Positions 27,952 through 36,768 are shown, counted from the first letter of the stretch. The stretch: 64,000 nucleotides of DNA from Pseudomonadota bacterium (GCA_023457435.1 JAEWLS010000013.1:1-64000); one strand, 5' to 3'. A program made the numbers and translations. Notes: generated by a model not told the origin, from the letters alone.

Positions 27952-28962
27952 ATGAGGAAACTTCTTGCTGCGGCGCTTCTCGCCGCGACTTCGATTTACG
28001 CATTCTCGGCGCAGGCCGTTGACCTGCGCCTTTCGGTGGAAACGCCGCCCGGACACGTGCGCAACCTCGCCAGCGAGAAATGGGCGGAGGCGATCGAAAA
28101 GGCGTCGAACGGCGACATCAATGTCGAGGTATTCCCCAGCGGGCAGCTCTACGACTCGGCCGGCGCCATCCGCGCTCTCGCCTCCGGCGCCCTCGACCTG
28201 TCGGTCCAGGCGAGCCCGACGCTGAGCCAGTTCGAGCCCAATCTCTCGGTGATCACGCTGCCGATGTTCTTCGGGGCGACGCGCGAACAGGTGCGAACCA
28301 TCCTCGACGGACCGCTCGGCAAGGAGCTCTACGACAAGGTAGCGGCAAAGGGCATCGTCGTGCCGGAGGGCGGCCAATTCGAGTTCGCGCCGAACAACTC
28401 TGCCTACACGGTCGCGGCGAAGCCGGTGACCAAGTTCGAGGAACTGTCGGGCATCAAGCTCGCGACGCCGCCGAGCCCGGTGGTCGTCGCCATCCTCAAG
28501 GCGATGGGCGCCAACCCGGTGGCGACGCCGCGCACCGAGATCGTGCTGCAGCTGACGCAGGGCCAGATCGACGGCATGGGCTCGGTGACCGATCTCACCA
28601 TCTCGGGCGGCAAGCTGTGGGAAGCCGGTATCAAGCACGCCTTCGCAGACAATGCCGGCTGGGGCACCTACCTGCCGCTGATCAGCAAGGCCAGCCTCGA
28701 CAAGCTGACCCCCGAGCAGCAGAAAATCCTCGTCGATTCGTGGAAAGAGGTGGTGGGCTGGGCGCGCGACTATTCCGCCGCCGAGCTCGACAAGGCCATC
28801 GCGACCAACAAGTCGAACGGCGTCGAGTATCACACTCCAAGCGATGCCGACATCGAGGCCATCCGCACCAGGCTGGTCGGCGAGCAGGACAAGATCATCG
28901 CCTCGTCGGGCATGGACGCCGCCTTCGTCGCCAAGGTGAAGGCCGCGCTCGACGCGATGTGA
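27952..28962 (+). CDS. TRAP transporter substrate-binding protein (DctP family)
   Basis: 336-residue periplasmic receptor with a Sec signal peptide (about residues 1-22, ending AQA). DctP features include FPSGQLYDSAGAIRALASGALDLSV and TEIVLQLTQGQIDGMG. The position of the conserved carboxylate-clamping arginine (GLKIR-type motif) reads GIKLATPP (167-174), with Ala at the usual Arg, suggesting an atypical ligand. GGAGGAGA lies before the ATG at 27952. The high-affinity partner of the two permease genes downstream. Confidence 0.92.
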   Translation: MRKLLAAALLAATSIYAFSAQAVDLRLSVETPPGHVRNLASEKWAEAIEKASNGDINVEVFPSGQLYDSAGAIRALASGALDLSVQASPTLSQFEPNLSVITLPMFFGATREQVRTILDGPLGKELYDKVAAKGIVVPEGGQFEFAPNNSAYTVAAKPVTKFEELSGIKLATPPSPVVVAILKAMGANPVATPRTEIVLQLTQGQIDGMGSVTDLTISGGKLWEAGIKHAFADNAGWGTYLPLISKASLDKLTPEQQKILVDSWKEVVGWARDYSAAELDKAIATNKSNGVEYHTPSDADIEAIRTRLVGEQDKIIASSGMDAAFVAKVKAALDAM

Positions 28963-29015
28963 TCGACCGCCGCGGCGCCTCCCGGCGCGGCGGCACTTCC
29001 GGAGCCGGACCTCCT

Positions 29016-29558
29016 ATGATCGAAACATTCATGCGCCGCTGGACGCAGGTCGAGACGGTCCTCGTCGGCCTGCTGCTGATCGGCGCGCTTGGCGTGTTTC
29101 TGTGGGGAACGGTGCTCCGCTACTTTTCGCCGGCAAACGCCATCGACTGGGCCGAGGAGGTCGCGGCCTACTGCATAATCTGGGCAACTGTCATTTCGGG
29201 TAGTGCTCTCATGCACGAGAAGCGGCACATCACGGCCGATATCCTCGTGCGTCAGTTGCCCTCGGCGGCGGGGCGCCTTGTCGCATTGCTGACAATGCTG
29301 CTGACCCTTGCTTTCTGCATCGCCATGGCCTGGTACGGGTGGGAGGCGACCAGGTTCGCCGTAATGCTCGACGAGCGCTCCGGCTCCACCTTGCGGACGC
29401 CGATGGCCTACGCCGTGTTTCTGGCGCTGCCCGTCGGCATGTCGTTGATGATCATCCGCCTCGTGCTGATGCTTATTTCCGGTCACAGAAACATCTCCGC
29501 CGAAGAAGATCTGACGGTCCCCGACGACATCCGCCAGGCTGCGGGCGAGCGTCCATGA
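29016..29558 (+). CDS. TRAP transporter small permease (DctQ family)
   Basis: 180-residue membrane protein with four hydrophobic helices and the DctQ pattern WAEEVAAYCIIWATVISGSALMHEKRHITADIL. It assembles with the large permease for sodium- or proton-coupled uptake. The stop overlaps the following start (ATGA). The start at 29016 is the first ATG with a plausible site after the DctP gene. Confidence 0.92.
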   Translation: MIETFMRRWTQVETVLVGLLLIGALGVFLWGTVLRYFSPANAIDWAEEVAAYCIIWATVISGSALMHEKRHITADILVRQLPSAAGRLVALLTMLLTLAFCIAMAWYGWEATRFAVMLDERSGSTLRTPMAYAVFLALPVGMSLMIIRLVLMLISGHRNISAEEDLTVPDDIRQAAGERP

Positions 29559-30832
29559 GCGCACTGCTCGGCCTGCTCGGAATGGTGGCATTGCTCGCGG
29601 CCGGAGCGCCGATCTTCGTCGCCCTCGGTGCTGTCGCGCTGCTGATGATCGGTCTCGAAGGCCGGCCGCTTCTCGACGCCGCCATGACGTCGATCGCCGG
29701 CATTAATTCCTCTACCTTCGTCGCGGTGCCGTTCTTCGTCGTCGCGGCGACTTTCATGCAACGCGGCGGCATTGCGCGCATCATCATCGAGGCAGCCGAG
29801 GCCTGGGTCGGCCACATGCGAGGTGGCCTGGCGCTCGTCTGCGTGGTCGCCACTACGCTGTTCGCGGCGATTTCCGGCTCATCGGTCGTGACCGCGATGG
29901 CCATGGGGACGTTTCTGATACCGGCCATGCTGGCGCGCGGTTACGACCGCCCGTTCGCGCTGGGCGTCGTCGGCGCGGCGGGCACGCTCGGCATCCTGAT
30001 CCCGCCATCGTTGTCGATGATCCTCTACGGGCTCATAGCCGAGCAATCCGTGCCGCGCCTCTTCCTGGCCGGGGTCGTTCCAGGCCTGTTGCAGGCGGCA
30101 ATTCTCGCGGCCTGGGTCATTTTCACGTCACGCCGCAAGAACTATGCGGCGGGTGCGAAGCTGGACCGCGGCGAGTTCATACGCCGCAACGTCCGCGCGC
30201 TGCCGGCTATCGCGATCCCCGCTTCGGTATTCTTCGGCATCTATTCCGGCATCACGACGGTCACGGAATCCGCCGGCGTCGCGGCGGTCGCGGCTCTTCT
30301 CGTCGCGCTTCTCGTCTACCGCGAGATCAGGACGCGGGATATGTTCTCGATGATCGCCGAGGCGATGAAGTCAGCCAGCGCCGTCACCTTCATCGTCATC
30401 TTCGCGCTGCTGTTCGCGCACTGGATTACCGGCTCGGGCGTGCCGACCGCGATCGTCGATCTTGCTGTCGCGCTCGACATGCAACCCTGGCAGTTCCTGC
30501 TTGCGCTGAACATCATCATGTTCGTGATGGGCATGTTCCTCGACGCCGTCGCGGTGCTGCTGATCGTAACCCCCATCGTCCTGCCCGTTCTCGGCCAGCT
30601 GGGCATCGATCCGATCCACTTTGGCATCGTGCTCATCGTCAACATGGAGATCGCCTTTCTGACGCCGCCTATCGGGCTCAATCTCTTCGTCCTGTCATCG
30701 ATCGCGCGCGCGCCAATCACTGATGCGATCAAAGGTATATGGCCCTTCATCATCCTGATGGTGATCTTCCTGATGCTGATCACCTACGTGCCCGAGCTTT
30801 CGCTGTGGCTGCCGCGCCAGGTGTACGGATGA
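29555..30832 (+). CDS. TRAP transporter large permease (DctM family)
   Basis: 425-residue polytopic protein with about twelve helices; typical DctM stretches are FVAVPFFVVAATFMQRGGIARIII, GSSVVTAMAMGTFLIPAML, AAGTLGILIPPSLSMILYG and IEIAFLTPPIGLNLFVL-like MEIAFLTPPIGLNLFVLSSIA. Carries out the coupled transport step. Overlaps DctQ and the first P450 gene by 4 nt each. Confidence 0.95.
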   Translation: MSALLGLLGMVALLAAGAPIFVALGAVALLMIGLEGRPLLDAAMTSIAGINSSTFVAVPFFVVAATFMQRGGIARIIIEAAEAWVGHMRGGLALVCVVATTLFAAISGSSVVTAMAMGTFLIPAMLARGYDRPFALGVVGAAGTLGILIPPSLSMILYGLIAEQSVPRLFLAGVVPGLLQAAILAAWVIFTSRRKNYAAGAKLDRGEFIRRNVRALPAIAIPASVFFGIYSGITTVTESAGVAAVAALLVALLVYREIRTRDMFSMIAEAMKSASAVTFIVIFALLFAHWITGSGVPTAIVDLAVALDMQPWQFLLALNIIMFVMGMFLDAVAVLLIVTPIVLPVLGQLGIDPIHFGIVLIVNMEIAFLTPPIGLNLFVLSSIARAPITDAIKGIWPFIILMVIFLMLITYVPELSLWLPRQVYG

Positions 30833-32043
30833 ACCACGGATCCGACACGCCGCGCGACGACAACCCGCCAAGCGACTGGGATCCGGTCGCCCCCGAGACG
30901 ATGGCCGACCCGCATGCGGTGCATCGCGAGCTGCGCAGCCGCTGCCCGGTGCCGCACTCGCAGCGATGGGGCGGCTTCTACACGCTGACCCGATATGCCG
31001 ATGTGGTGGAAGCCAGCCGCGACAGCGAGACCTTCACCGCGACGCGCCAGACGGTGATACCGGCTTCGCCACGCAAGGGGTTGCCGCGGCTGCCGCTGCA
31101 GAAGGATCCTCCCGAGCATGGCCACTTCCGCCGCGGACTGAACACCTGGTTCAAGGAATCGAAGATGCGGCAGCTGGAGCCGCACATCGAGGCGCTGGCG
31201 TCGTCGCTCTACGCGGACGTGCTACGCGACGGCACGGTCGATTTCTCGGAAGCCTTCGCCGGGCCTTTCACCCAGGGCTCGCTCTGCTTGCTCGTCGGGC
31301 TCGACCTCGCCGAAGCGCGCGAGCTCGGCAGGCTCAGCCACGACTACGTCGTCGCAGTCCAGGGCGAGGACCTGGCCACGGCCGGCGAGCTCTCGCGCCA
31401 GGTCGACCAGTTCGCCATCGACCTCGTCGCCGACCGCAAGGTGCGTCCGCGCGACCCAGACGGAGACATGGTGACCGGGCTGCTCGAGACCGTCGACGAC
31501 GGGTCTCCCTACAGCGACGAGGAAGTCGCCGGGATGGTGCGGCTGCTGCTGATCGGCGGCCACGTCGTGCCGAAGAACTTTCTCGGCAGCGCCGTCTGGC
31601 ACCTTGCGCGCGACGCCGATCTGCAGCGCCGGCTGCGCGCCGAGCCCGGCCTGATGCGCGGCGCCGTCGAGGAGCTGCTGCGCCTGTATTCGGCCAACCA
31701 GGCGCTGGTGCGCGTCACCACGCGCGAGGTCGAGATCGGCGGGCGGACGATTCCCGAGGGCAAGCCGGTGGCGCTGCATTTTCTGTCCGCAAACCAGGAC
31801 GAGGCGGTGTTCGAGCGGCCGGAGGTCTTCGACCCGGAGCGCAAGCCGAATCGCCATATCGCCTTCGGGATCGGGCCGCATGTCTGCATCGGCCAGTCGC
31901 TCGCCCGCATGCAGGCGCGCATCACGCTGGAGCAGCTTTTGACGCGCACCGCCGGCTTCAACGTCGCCGGCGAGCCGCAATGGGCGCGCTGGACCGAATA
32001 CGGCGTCGCCGCCCTCAAGATCGACGTGGAGCTTGCCCGATGA
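30829..32043 (+). CDS. Cytochrome P450, first of a tandem pair
   Basis: 404-residue bacterial class I-type P450. The ExxR motif is EELLR, and the heme loop FGIGPHVCIG places the ligand at Cys353. In the I helix the usual AG(x)(D/E)T(T/S) reads GGHVVP (243-248): both the acid and the threonine that deliver protons for O2 activation are replaced. That leaves a peroxygenase-like, substrate-assisted or non-monooxygenase role possible. No ferredoxin or reductase is nearby. It overlaps dctM and the second P450 gene by 4 nt, so it is part of the same transcript. Confidence 0.93.
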   Translation: MNHGSDTPRDDNPPSDWDPVAPETMADPHAVHRELRSRCPVPHSQRWGGFYTLTRYADVVEASRDSETFTATRQTVIPASPRKGLPRLPLQKDPPEHGHFRRGLNTWFKESKMRQLEPHIEALASSLYADVLRDGTVDFSEAFAGPFTQGSLCLLVGLDLAEARELGRLSHDYVVAVQGEDLATAGELSRQVDQFAIDLVADRKVRPRDPDGDMVTGLLETVDDGSPYSDEEVAGMVRLLLIGGHVVPKNFLGSAVWHLARDADLQRRLRAEPGLMRGAVEELLRLYSANQALVRVTTREVEIGGRTIPEGKPVALHFLSANQDEAVFERPEVFDPERKPNRHIAFGIGPHVCIGQSLARMQARITLEQLLTRTAGFNVAGEPQWARWTEYGVAALKIDVELAR

Positions 32044-33224
32044 ACCGTCCGCCGCGCCACGCCGATTTCGTGGTTCCCGACGTCGAGGATTTCGACACGC
32101 CGCATGCGCTGTTCCGCGAGCTGCGCGGTCGCTGCCCCGTCGCCTACGCCAACGAGATGGGCGGCTTCTGGGCGGTGACGAAGCATGAGGACTGCGTGCG
32201 CGTGCTGACGGAGTGGGAGACATTCACGACGACGGTACAGAACGTCGTTCCGCCAGTCGCCACCACCAACCGGCGGCCGCCGCTGCATCTCGACCCGCCT
32301 GCGAACATCCCCTACCGCAACGCGATCCTGCGGCATCTCAAGCCTGAGAAGATCAAGGCCTGGGAGCCGCGCATCCGCGAGATGACCGTGCGCTTCCTCG
32401 AGCCGTTGATTGCCCGCGGCGGCGGCGACATCTGCGCCGACTTTTCGTTCATCCTGCCGATCGCCATCCTCGGCGAGTTCTTCCGCATCCCGCCGGTCGA
32501 CGCCGAGCGCATCCGCGTCGTCGGGGCGGAGTTCAACATGGCCCTGCAGGCCCAGGACTTCGACCTGCTGCGCGAGAAGAGCGACGAGCTCTATCGCATC
32601 GCCCGCGACCTCATCGCCGACCGCCAGGCCAATCCGCAGGATCCCGACGAGGACCCGACGTCGAGCCTGCTGGCCGTGCGCGTCGACGGAGAACCGCTGC
32701 CGCACGATCTGATCCTCGGGGCGCTGCGCCAGTTCCTGCTCGTCGGCATCATCGCGCCGACGACGTTCATCGCGTCGATGGTGGTGCACCTGGCGCGACA
32801 TCCGGAACATCACTCGGAACTGAAGGCGAAGCCGGACCTCATCCCTGCGGCGATGGAGGAGATGCTGCGCCTCTACACGCCCTATCGCGGTTTTGCGCGC
32901 ACGGCACGGCACGATGTCGAGCTCGGCGGCCGGCAGATCCGCGCCGGAGATGCGCTGGCCGTCGTCTTCACGTCGGGCAATCGGGACGAGGACGTTTTCC
33001 CGGATCCGGACGCATACCGCCTCGATCGCGACCGTTCGGACCTCCTGACCTTCGGCCGCGGGCCGCATATGTGTCCGGGCGCGCCCCTGGCGAAGGTGCA
33101 GCTGCGGGTCGTCCTCGAGGAACTCATCGCGCGGACCGACAGGGTGGAACTCGCAGGCGGGATCGAGATGACGCGCTGGCCCGAGTACGGCCCGCTGAAG
33201 GTACCGCTGAAGATCTACAGCTGA
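32040..33224 (+). CDS. Cytochrome P450, second of a tandem pair
   Basis: 394-residue P450 starting within the stop codon of the first. EEMLR is the ExxR motif; heme loop FGRGPHMCPG with Cys345. The I-helix stretch is VGIIAP (235-240) followed by TT, so the acid-alcohol pair is again missing and a proline occupies the same position as in the partner. The two proteins share architecture and many blocks but differ throughout, so they are diverged paralogues, not a recent duplication. Last gene of the cluster. Confidence 0.93.
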   Translation: MNRPPRHADFVVPDVEDFDTPHALFRELRGRCPVAYANEMGGFWAVTKHEDCVRVLTEWETFTTTVQNVVPPVATTNRRPPLHLDPPANIPYRNAILRHLKPEKIKAWEPRIREMTVRFLEPLIARGGGDICADFSFILPIAILGEFFRIPPVDAERIRVVGAEFNMALQAQDFDLLREKSDELYRIARDLIADRQANPQDPDEDPTSSLLAVRVDGEPLPHDLILGALRQFLLVGIIAPTTFIASMVVHLARHPEHHSELKAKPDLIPAAMEEMLRLYTPYRGFARTARHDVELGGRQIRAGDALAVVFTSGNRDEDVFPDPDAYRLDRDRSDLLTFGRGPHMCPGAPLAKVQLRVVLEELIARTDRVELAGGIEMTRWPEYGPLKVPLKIYS

Positions 33225-33240
33225 GCAGGATGCCTGCTCA
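33222..33240 (+). terminator. Hairpin at the end of the P450 operon
   Basis: TGAGCAGG and CCTGCTCA form a perfect 8-bp stem with a 3-nt loop; the stop codon of the second P450 lies in the first arm. No U-run follows, so it may protect the 3' end or work with Rho instead of acting alone. Confidence 0.4.
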
Positions 33241-33304
33241 CCTCACCCCGCGCATCAGCGCTGTGGGCCCCCTCCCTGCTGGCAATCGTCGTTAGCGACG
33301 TGTA

Positions 33305-33337
33305 ATGAGATAGGGCAGCAATCCTGCCCTATCTCAT
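33305..33337. repeat. Perfect 14-bp inverted repeat before ynfA
   Basis: ATGAGATAGGGCAG (33305-33318) and CTGCCCTATCTCAT (33324-33337) are exact reverse complements around a CAATC loop. The second arm ends directly at the GGAG ribosome site of ynfA. It could be an operator or an RNA hairpin that affects translation initiation; no U-run follows, so a terminator for the P450 operon is less likely. Confidence 0.7.
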
Positions 33338-33347
33338 GGAGTCGCTG

Positions 33348-33692
33348 ATGCCGGTCATTTTCACAACAGCGCTCATCTATGCCGGCGCTGCCGTCGCCGA
33401 GATCGTCGGTTGCTTCTCCTTTTGGGCATGGCTGCGCATGGGCAAGTCGGTCTGGTGGCTCGCGCCCGGCGTAGTGGCGCTGGTCGCTTTCGCCTATCTG
33501 CTAACGCTGGCGCCGGCGGACCATGCAGGCCGCGCATATGCGGCTTATGGCGGCGTCTACATTGTGGCTTCGCTATTGTGGCTCTGGTGGGCAGAAGGTC
33601 ACACGCCGGACAGGTGGGACCTGATCGGTGCAGTGCTTGCGCTGTCGGCTGCGATCGTGATTCTTTTCGGGCCGCGTTCGGCGGCTATATAG
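33348..33692 (+). CDS. YnfA-family (UPF0060) small membrane protein
   Basis: 114 residues with four hydrophobic helices and the family patterns [36 protein letters not shown] and [23 protein letters not shown]. YnfA proteins resemble small multidrug resistance transporters, and some contribute to efflux. The ATG at 33348 has GGAG six nt upstream; the in-frame ATG at 33336 lies inside the hairpin arm and is less likely. Confidence 0.92.
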   Translation: MPVIFTTALIYAGAAVAEIVGCFSFWAWLRMGKSVWWLAPGVVALVAFAYLLTLAPADHAGRAYAAYGGVYIVASLLWLWWAEGHTPDRWDLIGAVLALSAAIVILFGPRSAAI

Positions 33693-33826
33693 CAGCGGCA
33701 GCGCTACTTCGGTGCTACCGAGACCGCTACCAAGCGGAATCCGCTACCCATTTGTCACTTTTCAAAATCAACGCCCGGGCGGCAGGGCAACCCTGCTCCC
33801 AAGACATCAATCTGGTTGGGATAAAC

Positions 33827-33901
33827 TGGAGCGGGCGAAGGGATTCGAACCCTCGACCCCAACCTTGGCAAGGTTGTGCTCTACCCCTGAGCTACACCCG
33901 C
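33827..33901 (-). tRNA. tRNA-Gly (anticodon GCC)
   Basis: Minus-strand cloverleaf: acceptor GCGGGTG pairs with CGCCCGC, D arm GCTCAGGGGTAGAGC, anticodon arm with loop CTTGCCAAG-type sequence reading GCC, T arm GAGGGTTCGAATCCCTT, discriminator T and an encoded CCA. The flanks 33693-33826 and 33902-34041 hold no gene; a GCAGGG/CCCTGC hairpin at 33782-33796 lies downstream of the tRNA without a U-run. Confidence 0.95.
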
Positions 33902-34041
33902 TCGCGCGGCGCCTGTATGGCCGAACTCACAGGCGATTGCAACAGGGAATTGCCGGGTCGCCGGGGGCCGTTTTCCGGCCGCTTCCATTCGGTCGGCGAT
34001 TTGCTAAACAGCTTGCGTTTCCTGAACGATCGGCGGTCCAG

Positions 34042-34539
34042 TTGCCCAAGTCACGCGCAGAACTGATGGCGTTTCTCGCCGAACTCGGCATCGACACCGA
34101 GACTCACGAGCACCCGCCGCTGTTCACCGTCGAGCAGTCGGAAGCGCTGCGTGGCGAGATCGCCGGCGGCCACACGAAGAACCTGTTCCTCAAGGACAAG
34201 AAGGACAACGTCTTTCTCCTGACTGTCGACGAGCATGCGGAGATCGACCTGAAGACCGTCCACACGCTGATCGGCGGCACGGGCCGCGTTTCCTTCGGCA
34301 AACCCGAGCTGTTGATGGAACTGCTGGGTGTGGTGCCGGGCGCAGTCACCATATTCGGGCTCATCAACGACACGGGAAAGCGAGTAACTGCCTTTCTCGA
34401 CGCAGGCTTGATGCAGAACGACGTCATCAACGGTCATCCGCTGTCGAACGACGCGACGACGTCGATCAGGCGCGACGACCTCATCCGCTTCATCGAGGCG
34501 ACGGGGCACACCGCCAACGTCTTGAAACTCACGGCCTGA
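34042..34539 (+). CDS. Prolyl-tRNA editing protein (ProX/YbaK-like deacylase)
   Basis: 165-residue stand-alone INS/YbaK-type editing domain that hydrolyses mischarged Ala-tRNA(Pro) or similar. Family features: EHPPLFTVEQSEALRGEIAGGHTKNLFLKDKK with the conserved lysine, LLTVDEHAEIDLK, GRVSFGKPELLMELLGVVPGAVTIFGLIND. The start is set at the TTG at 34042 (LPKSRAELMAFLAELG), which keeps the conserved N-terminus; an ATG at 34066 is an alternative. Ends one base into the next ORF. Confidence 0.88.
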   Translation: MPKSRAELMAFLAELGIDTETHEHPPLFTVEQSEALRGEIAGGHTKNLFLKDKKDNVFLLTVDEHAEIDLKTVHTLIGGTGRVSFGKPELLMELLGVVPGAVTIFGLINDTGKRVTAFLDAGLMQNDVINGHPLSNDATTSIRRDDLIRFIEATGHTANVLKLTA

Positions 34540-34598
34540 TGGCCACATTTCGGATTGCGCCGCGTCCGGCAGAAGGCGCGGCGGGAAGGCAGGAAACG

Positions 34599-35558
34599 AT
34601 GAGCGCTGACACAGGCAACGGATTCGGCTTCGCCGGAGGCATGGGCGGGGCAGTGACGCAGTCGAGCGGCGATCCCGCAGCGGCATCGTACATCAAGGAC
34701 ACGACGACTGCCGGTTTTGCCGCCGACGTCATCCAGGAATCGCGCAAGCAGCCGGTGCTGGTCGACTTCTGGGCGCCGTGGTGCGGACCCTGCAAGCAGC
34801 TGACGCCGGTTCTGGAAAAGGTCGTTCGAGCCGCGAACGGCAAGGTCAAGCTGGTCAAGATGAACATCGACGACCATCCGTCCGTCGCCGGCCAGCTCGG
34901 CATCCAGTCGATCCCGGCGGTCATCGCATTCAAGAACGGCCAGCCGGTCGACGGCTTCATGGGTGCCGTGCCGGAGACCCAGATCAAGGCCTTCATCGAG
35001 AAGGTCGCGGGAGCCGGTGCGGCGTCGGGCATCGATCTGGCTGGCGCGCTGAAGGCGGCGGAAGCCGCGATCGCCGCAGGCGACCTGCAGGGCGCGGCCG
35101 AGATCTATTCGGCAGTGCTCGACAACGATGCCGAGAGCGTTCCCGCGCTTGCCGGTCTCGCCGGCGTGCTCGCCGATTCCGGAGACATGGAAGGCGCCGA
35201 GCAGACGCTCGCGGCCGTTCCCGAGGCAAAGGCAGGGGACCCGGCGGTCGCTGCCGTTCGCGCCAAGATGAAGCTCGCCGCGCAGGTAGCCGAACTTGGC
35301 GATCCGCGCGAGCTCGAGCGTCGTCTCCAGGCCAACCCCAAGGATCACCAGGCGCGTTTCGATCTGGCGATGATCCAGAACGCGATGGGCGAGCGCGACG
35401 CCGCCGCCGACAGTCTGCTCGCGATCTTCAAGGCGGAGCGGGACTGGAACGAGCAGGCGGCGCGCACGCAGCTTCTGACCTTCTTCGAGGCCTGGGGCAT
35501 GACGGACGAGGCGACGCTGAAGGCGCGGCGCAAACTGTCCTCGCTCATGTTCTCGTAG
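34599..35558 (+). CDS. Thioredoxin-like co-chaperone with TPR region (YbbN/CnoX type)
   Basis: 319 residues: an N-terminal thioredoxin fold with active site WCGPC (VDFWAPWCGPCKQLTPVLEKV), cis-Pro in IQSIPAVIAFKNG, and a C-terminal tetratricopeptide region (about 150-319, Ala-rich helices such as LQGAAEIYSAVLDNDAESVPALAGLAGVL). YbbN in Escherichia coli keeps SxxC; here both cysteines are kept, as is usual in alphaproteobacteria, so redox activity is possible. The ATG at 34599 (AGGAAACG before it) is preferred to the frame-open ATG at 34539. Confidence 0.9.
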   Translation: MSADTGNGFGFAGGMGGAVTQSSGDPAAASYIKDTTTAGFAADVIQESRKQPVLVDFWAPWCGPCKQLTPVLEKVVRAANGKVKLVKMNIDDHPSVAGQLGIQSIPAVIAFKNGQPVDGFMGAVPETQIKAFIEKVAGAGAASGIDLAGALKAAEAAIAAGDLQGAAEIYSAVLDNDAESVPALAGLAGVLADSGDMEGAEQTLAAVPEAKAGDPAVAAVRAKMKLAAQVAELGDPRELERRLQANPKDHQARFDLAMIQNAMGERDAAADSLLAIFKAERDWNEQAARTQLLTFFEAWGMTDEATLKARRKLSSLMFS

Positions 35559-35624
35559 CCTTAGGCGTCTGCCGCCATTGTCATGGCGCTTCGAAAGGAC
35601 ACATAGGCGGCAGGCGATGCGGAG

Positions 35625-36299
35625 GTGCAGTTGCGGGCCGGTAATGCGCGATATCTGACCGAGAAGGATTTTCCGGACGCGGTGCCGCTGTTTCCGTTGG
35701 CGCCGTCGCTGCTCCTGCCGGGCGGGCGGATGCCCCTCAACATCTTTGAGCCCCGCTATCTGGAGATGTTCGATGCGGCCATGGCCGGCAAGCGGCTCAT
35801 AGGCATGATCCAGCCGCGCCTCGATGGCGCGACGAGGCCGGATGGCGAGCCGGAACTGTGCGAAATCGGCGGGCTGGGGCGTGTGACGTCGTTTTCCGAG
35901 ACCGGCGACGGCCGCTATCTCGTCGCCCTGCAGGGTATATGCCGTTTCCGTATCGAGGCCGAACTCCCCGTGAGGACGCCTTACCGCCAGGGCCGCATTC
36001 GCCCGTTCCTGGGCGATCTCGACGCAGAAGCCGGCGCGTCCGAGGTGGACCGTAACGCCTTGTTGCGGACCTTTCGGGCATATCTCGACGCAAACGGGCT
36101 GGAAGCGGACTGGGAGAGCGTCAGCCGGGCCGAGAACGCCATGCTGGTCAACGCGCTGTCGATGATGGCCCCGTACGGCGCCGCCGAGAAGCAGGCGCTG
36201 CTCGAAGCGCCGGACCTGAAGACAAGGGCCGAGACGCTGATCGCGATTACCGAAATGGCGCTTGCCGGCGACGGCGAGGGGAGCGCGCGGCTCCAATGA
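35625..36299 (+). CDS. LON substrate-binding-domain protein
   Basis: About 224 residues made of the LON N-terminal domain alone ([45 protein letters not shown], then [33 protein letters not shown]); no ATPase or protease part. Presumed protein-binding function. Start uncertain between the GTG at 35625 and the TTG at 35631; GGAGG (35621-35625) is better placed for the TTG. Its stop overlaps the Trm112-like gene. Confidence 0.85.
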   Translation: MQLRAGNARYLTEKDFPDAVPLFPLAPSLLLPGGRMPLNIFEPRYLEMFDAAMAGKRLIGMIQPRLDGATRPDGEPELCEIGGLGRVTSFSETGDGRYLVALQGICRFRIEAELPVRTPYRQGRIRPFLGDLDAEAGASEVDRNALLRTFRAYLDANGLEADWESVSRAENAMLVNALSMMAPYGAAEKQALLEAPDLKTRAETLIAITEMALAGDGEGSARLQ

Positions 36300-36499
36300 G
36301 CGACGGCAATCTTCCGGCACGGCGGCCCGATGTCGATCCCAAGCTTCTCGAGATGCTGGCCTGCCCGCTGACCAAGGGACCGCTCACATGGGACCCCGAG
36401 AAGAGCGAGCTGGTCTCGCGCGCCGCGCGGCTCGCCTATCCGGTGCGCGAGGGCGTTCCGATCATGCTGCCGTCCGAGGCGCGCACCATCGCGGAGTAG
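36296..36499 (+). CDS. Trm112-family protein
   Basis: 67 residues, [48 protein letters not shown], the standard short bacterial Trm112/YcaR form. It has one cysteine and so no four-Cys zinc site. Possibly an accessory for a methyltransferase. Overlaps the upstream gene by ATGA. Confidence 0.9.
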   Translation: MSDGNLPARRPDVDPKLLEMLACPLTKGPLTWDPEKSELVSRAARLAYPVREGVPIMLPSEARTIAE

Positions 36500-36548
36500 A
36501 GCGCGAGACGTCTAGGCGGGGCGACGACGGCGCGCTAGGAAGCACCCC

Positions 36549-36755
36549 ATGAAACTCTACCGCTTTCTGTCCGGTCCCGACGACTCGTCCTTCTGCCACA
36601 AGGTCACCGCCGCCCTGAACAAGGGCTGGCAGCTGTCGGGGTCGCCGACCTATGCCTTCGATGCGGCGACGGGCACGATGCGCTGCGGACAGGCGGTCAC
36701 CAAGGATGTGCAGGGCAAGGACTATTCGCCGGACATGAAGCTCGGCGAGCAGTAG
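36549..36755 (+). CDS. DUF1737-domain protein
   Basis: 68-residue small protein beginning MKLYRFLSGPDDSSFCHKVTAALNKGWQLSGSPTYAFD, the hallmark of DUF1737: a compact fold of unknown function present in many proteobacteria. Same strand as the preceding two genes, about 50 nt after them. Confidence 0.85.
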   Translation: MKLYRFLSGPDDSSFCHKVTAALNKGWQLSGSPTYAFDAATGTMRCGQAVTKDVQGKDYSPDMKLGEQ

Positions 36756-36768
36756 GCGGCGGCGAATT

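Noticed and set aside
30966..32039. Upstream extension of the second P450 ORF
   Set aside because: Frame-shifted reading of the first P450; the true start overlaps its stop codon at 32040.
33782..33796. GCAGGG/CCCTGC hairpin beside the tRNA gene
   Set aside because: Six-base stem with a 3-nt loop and no U-tract; chance level at this GC content.
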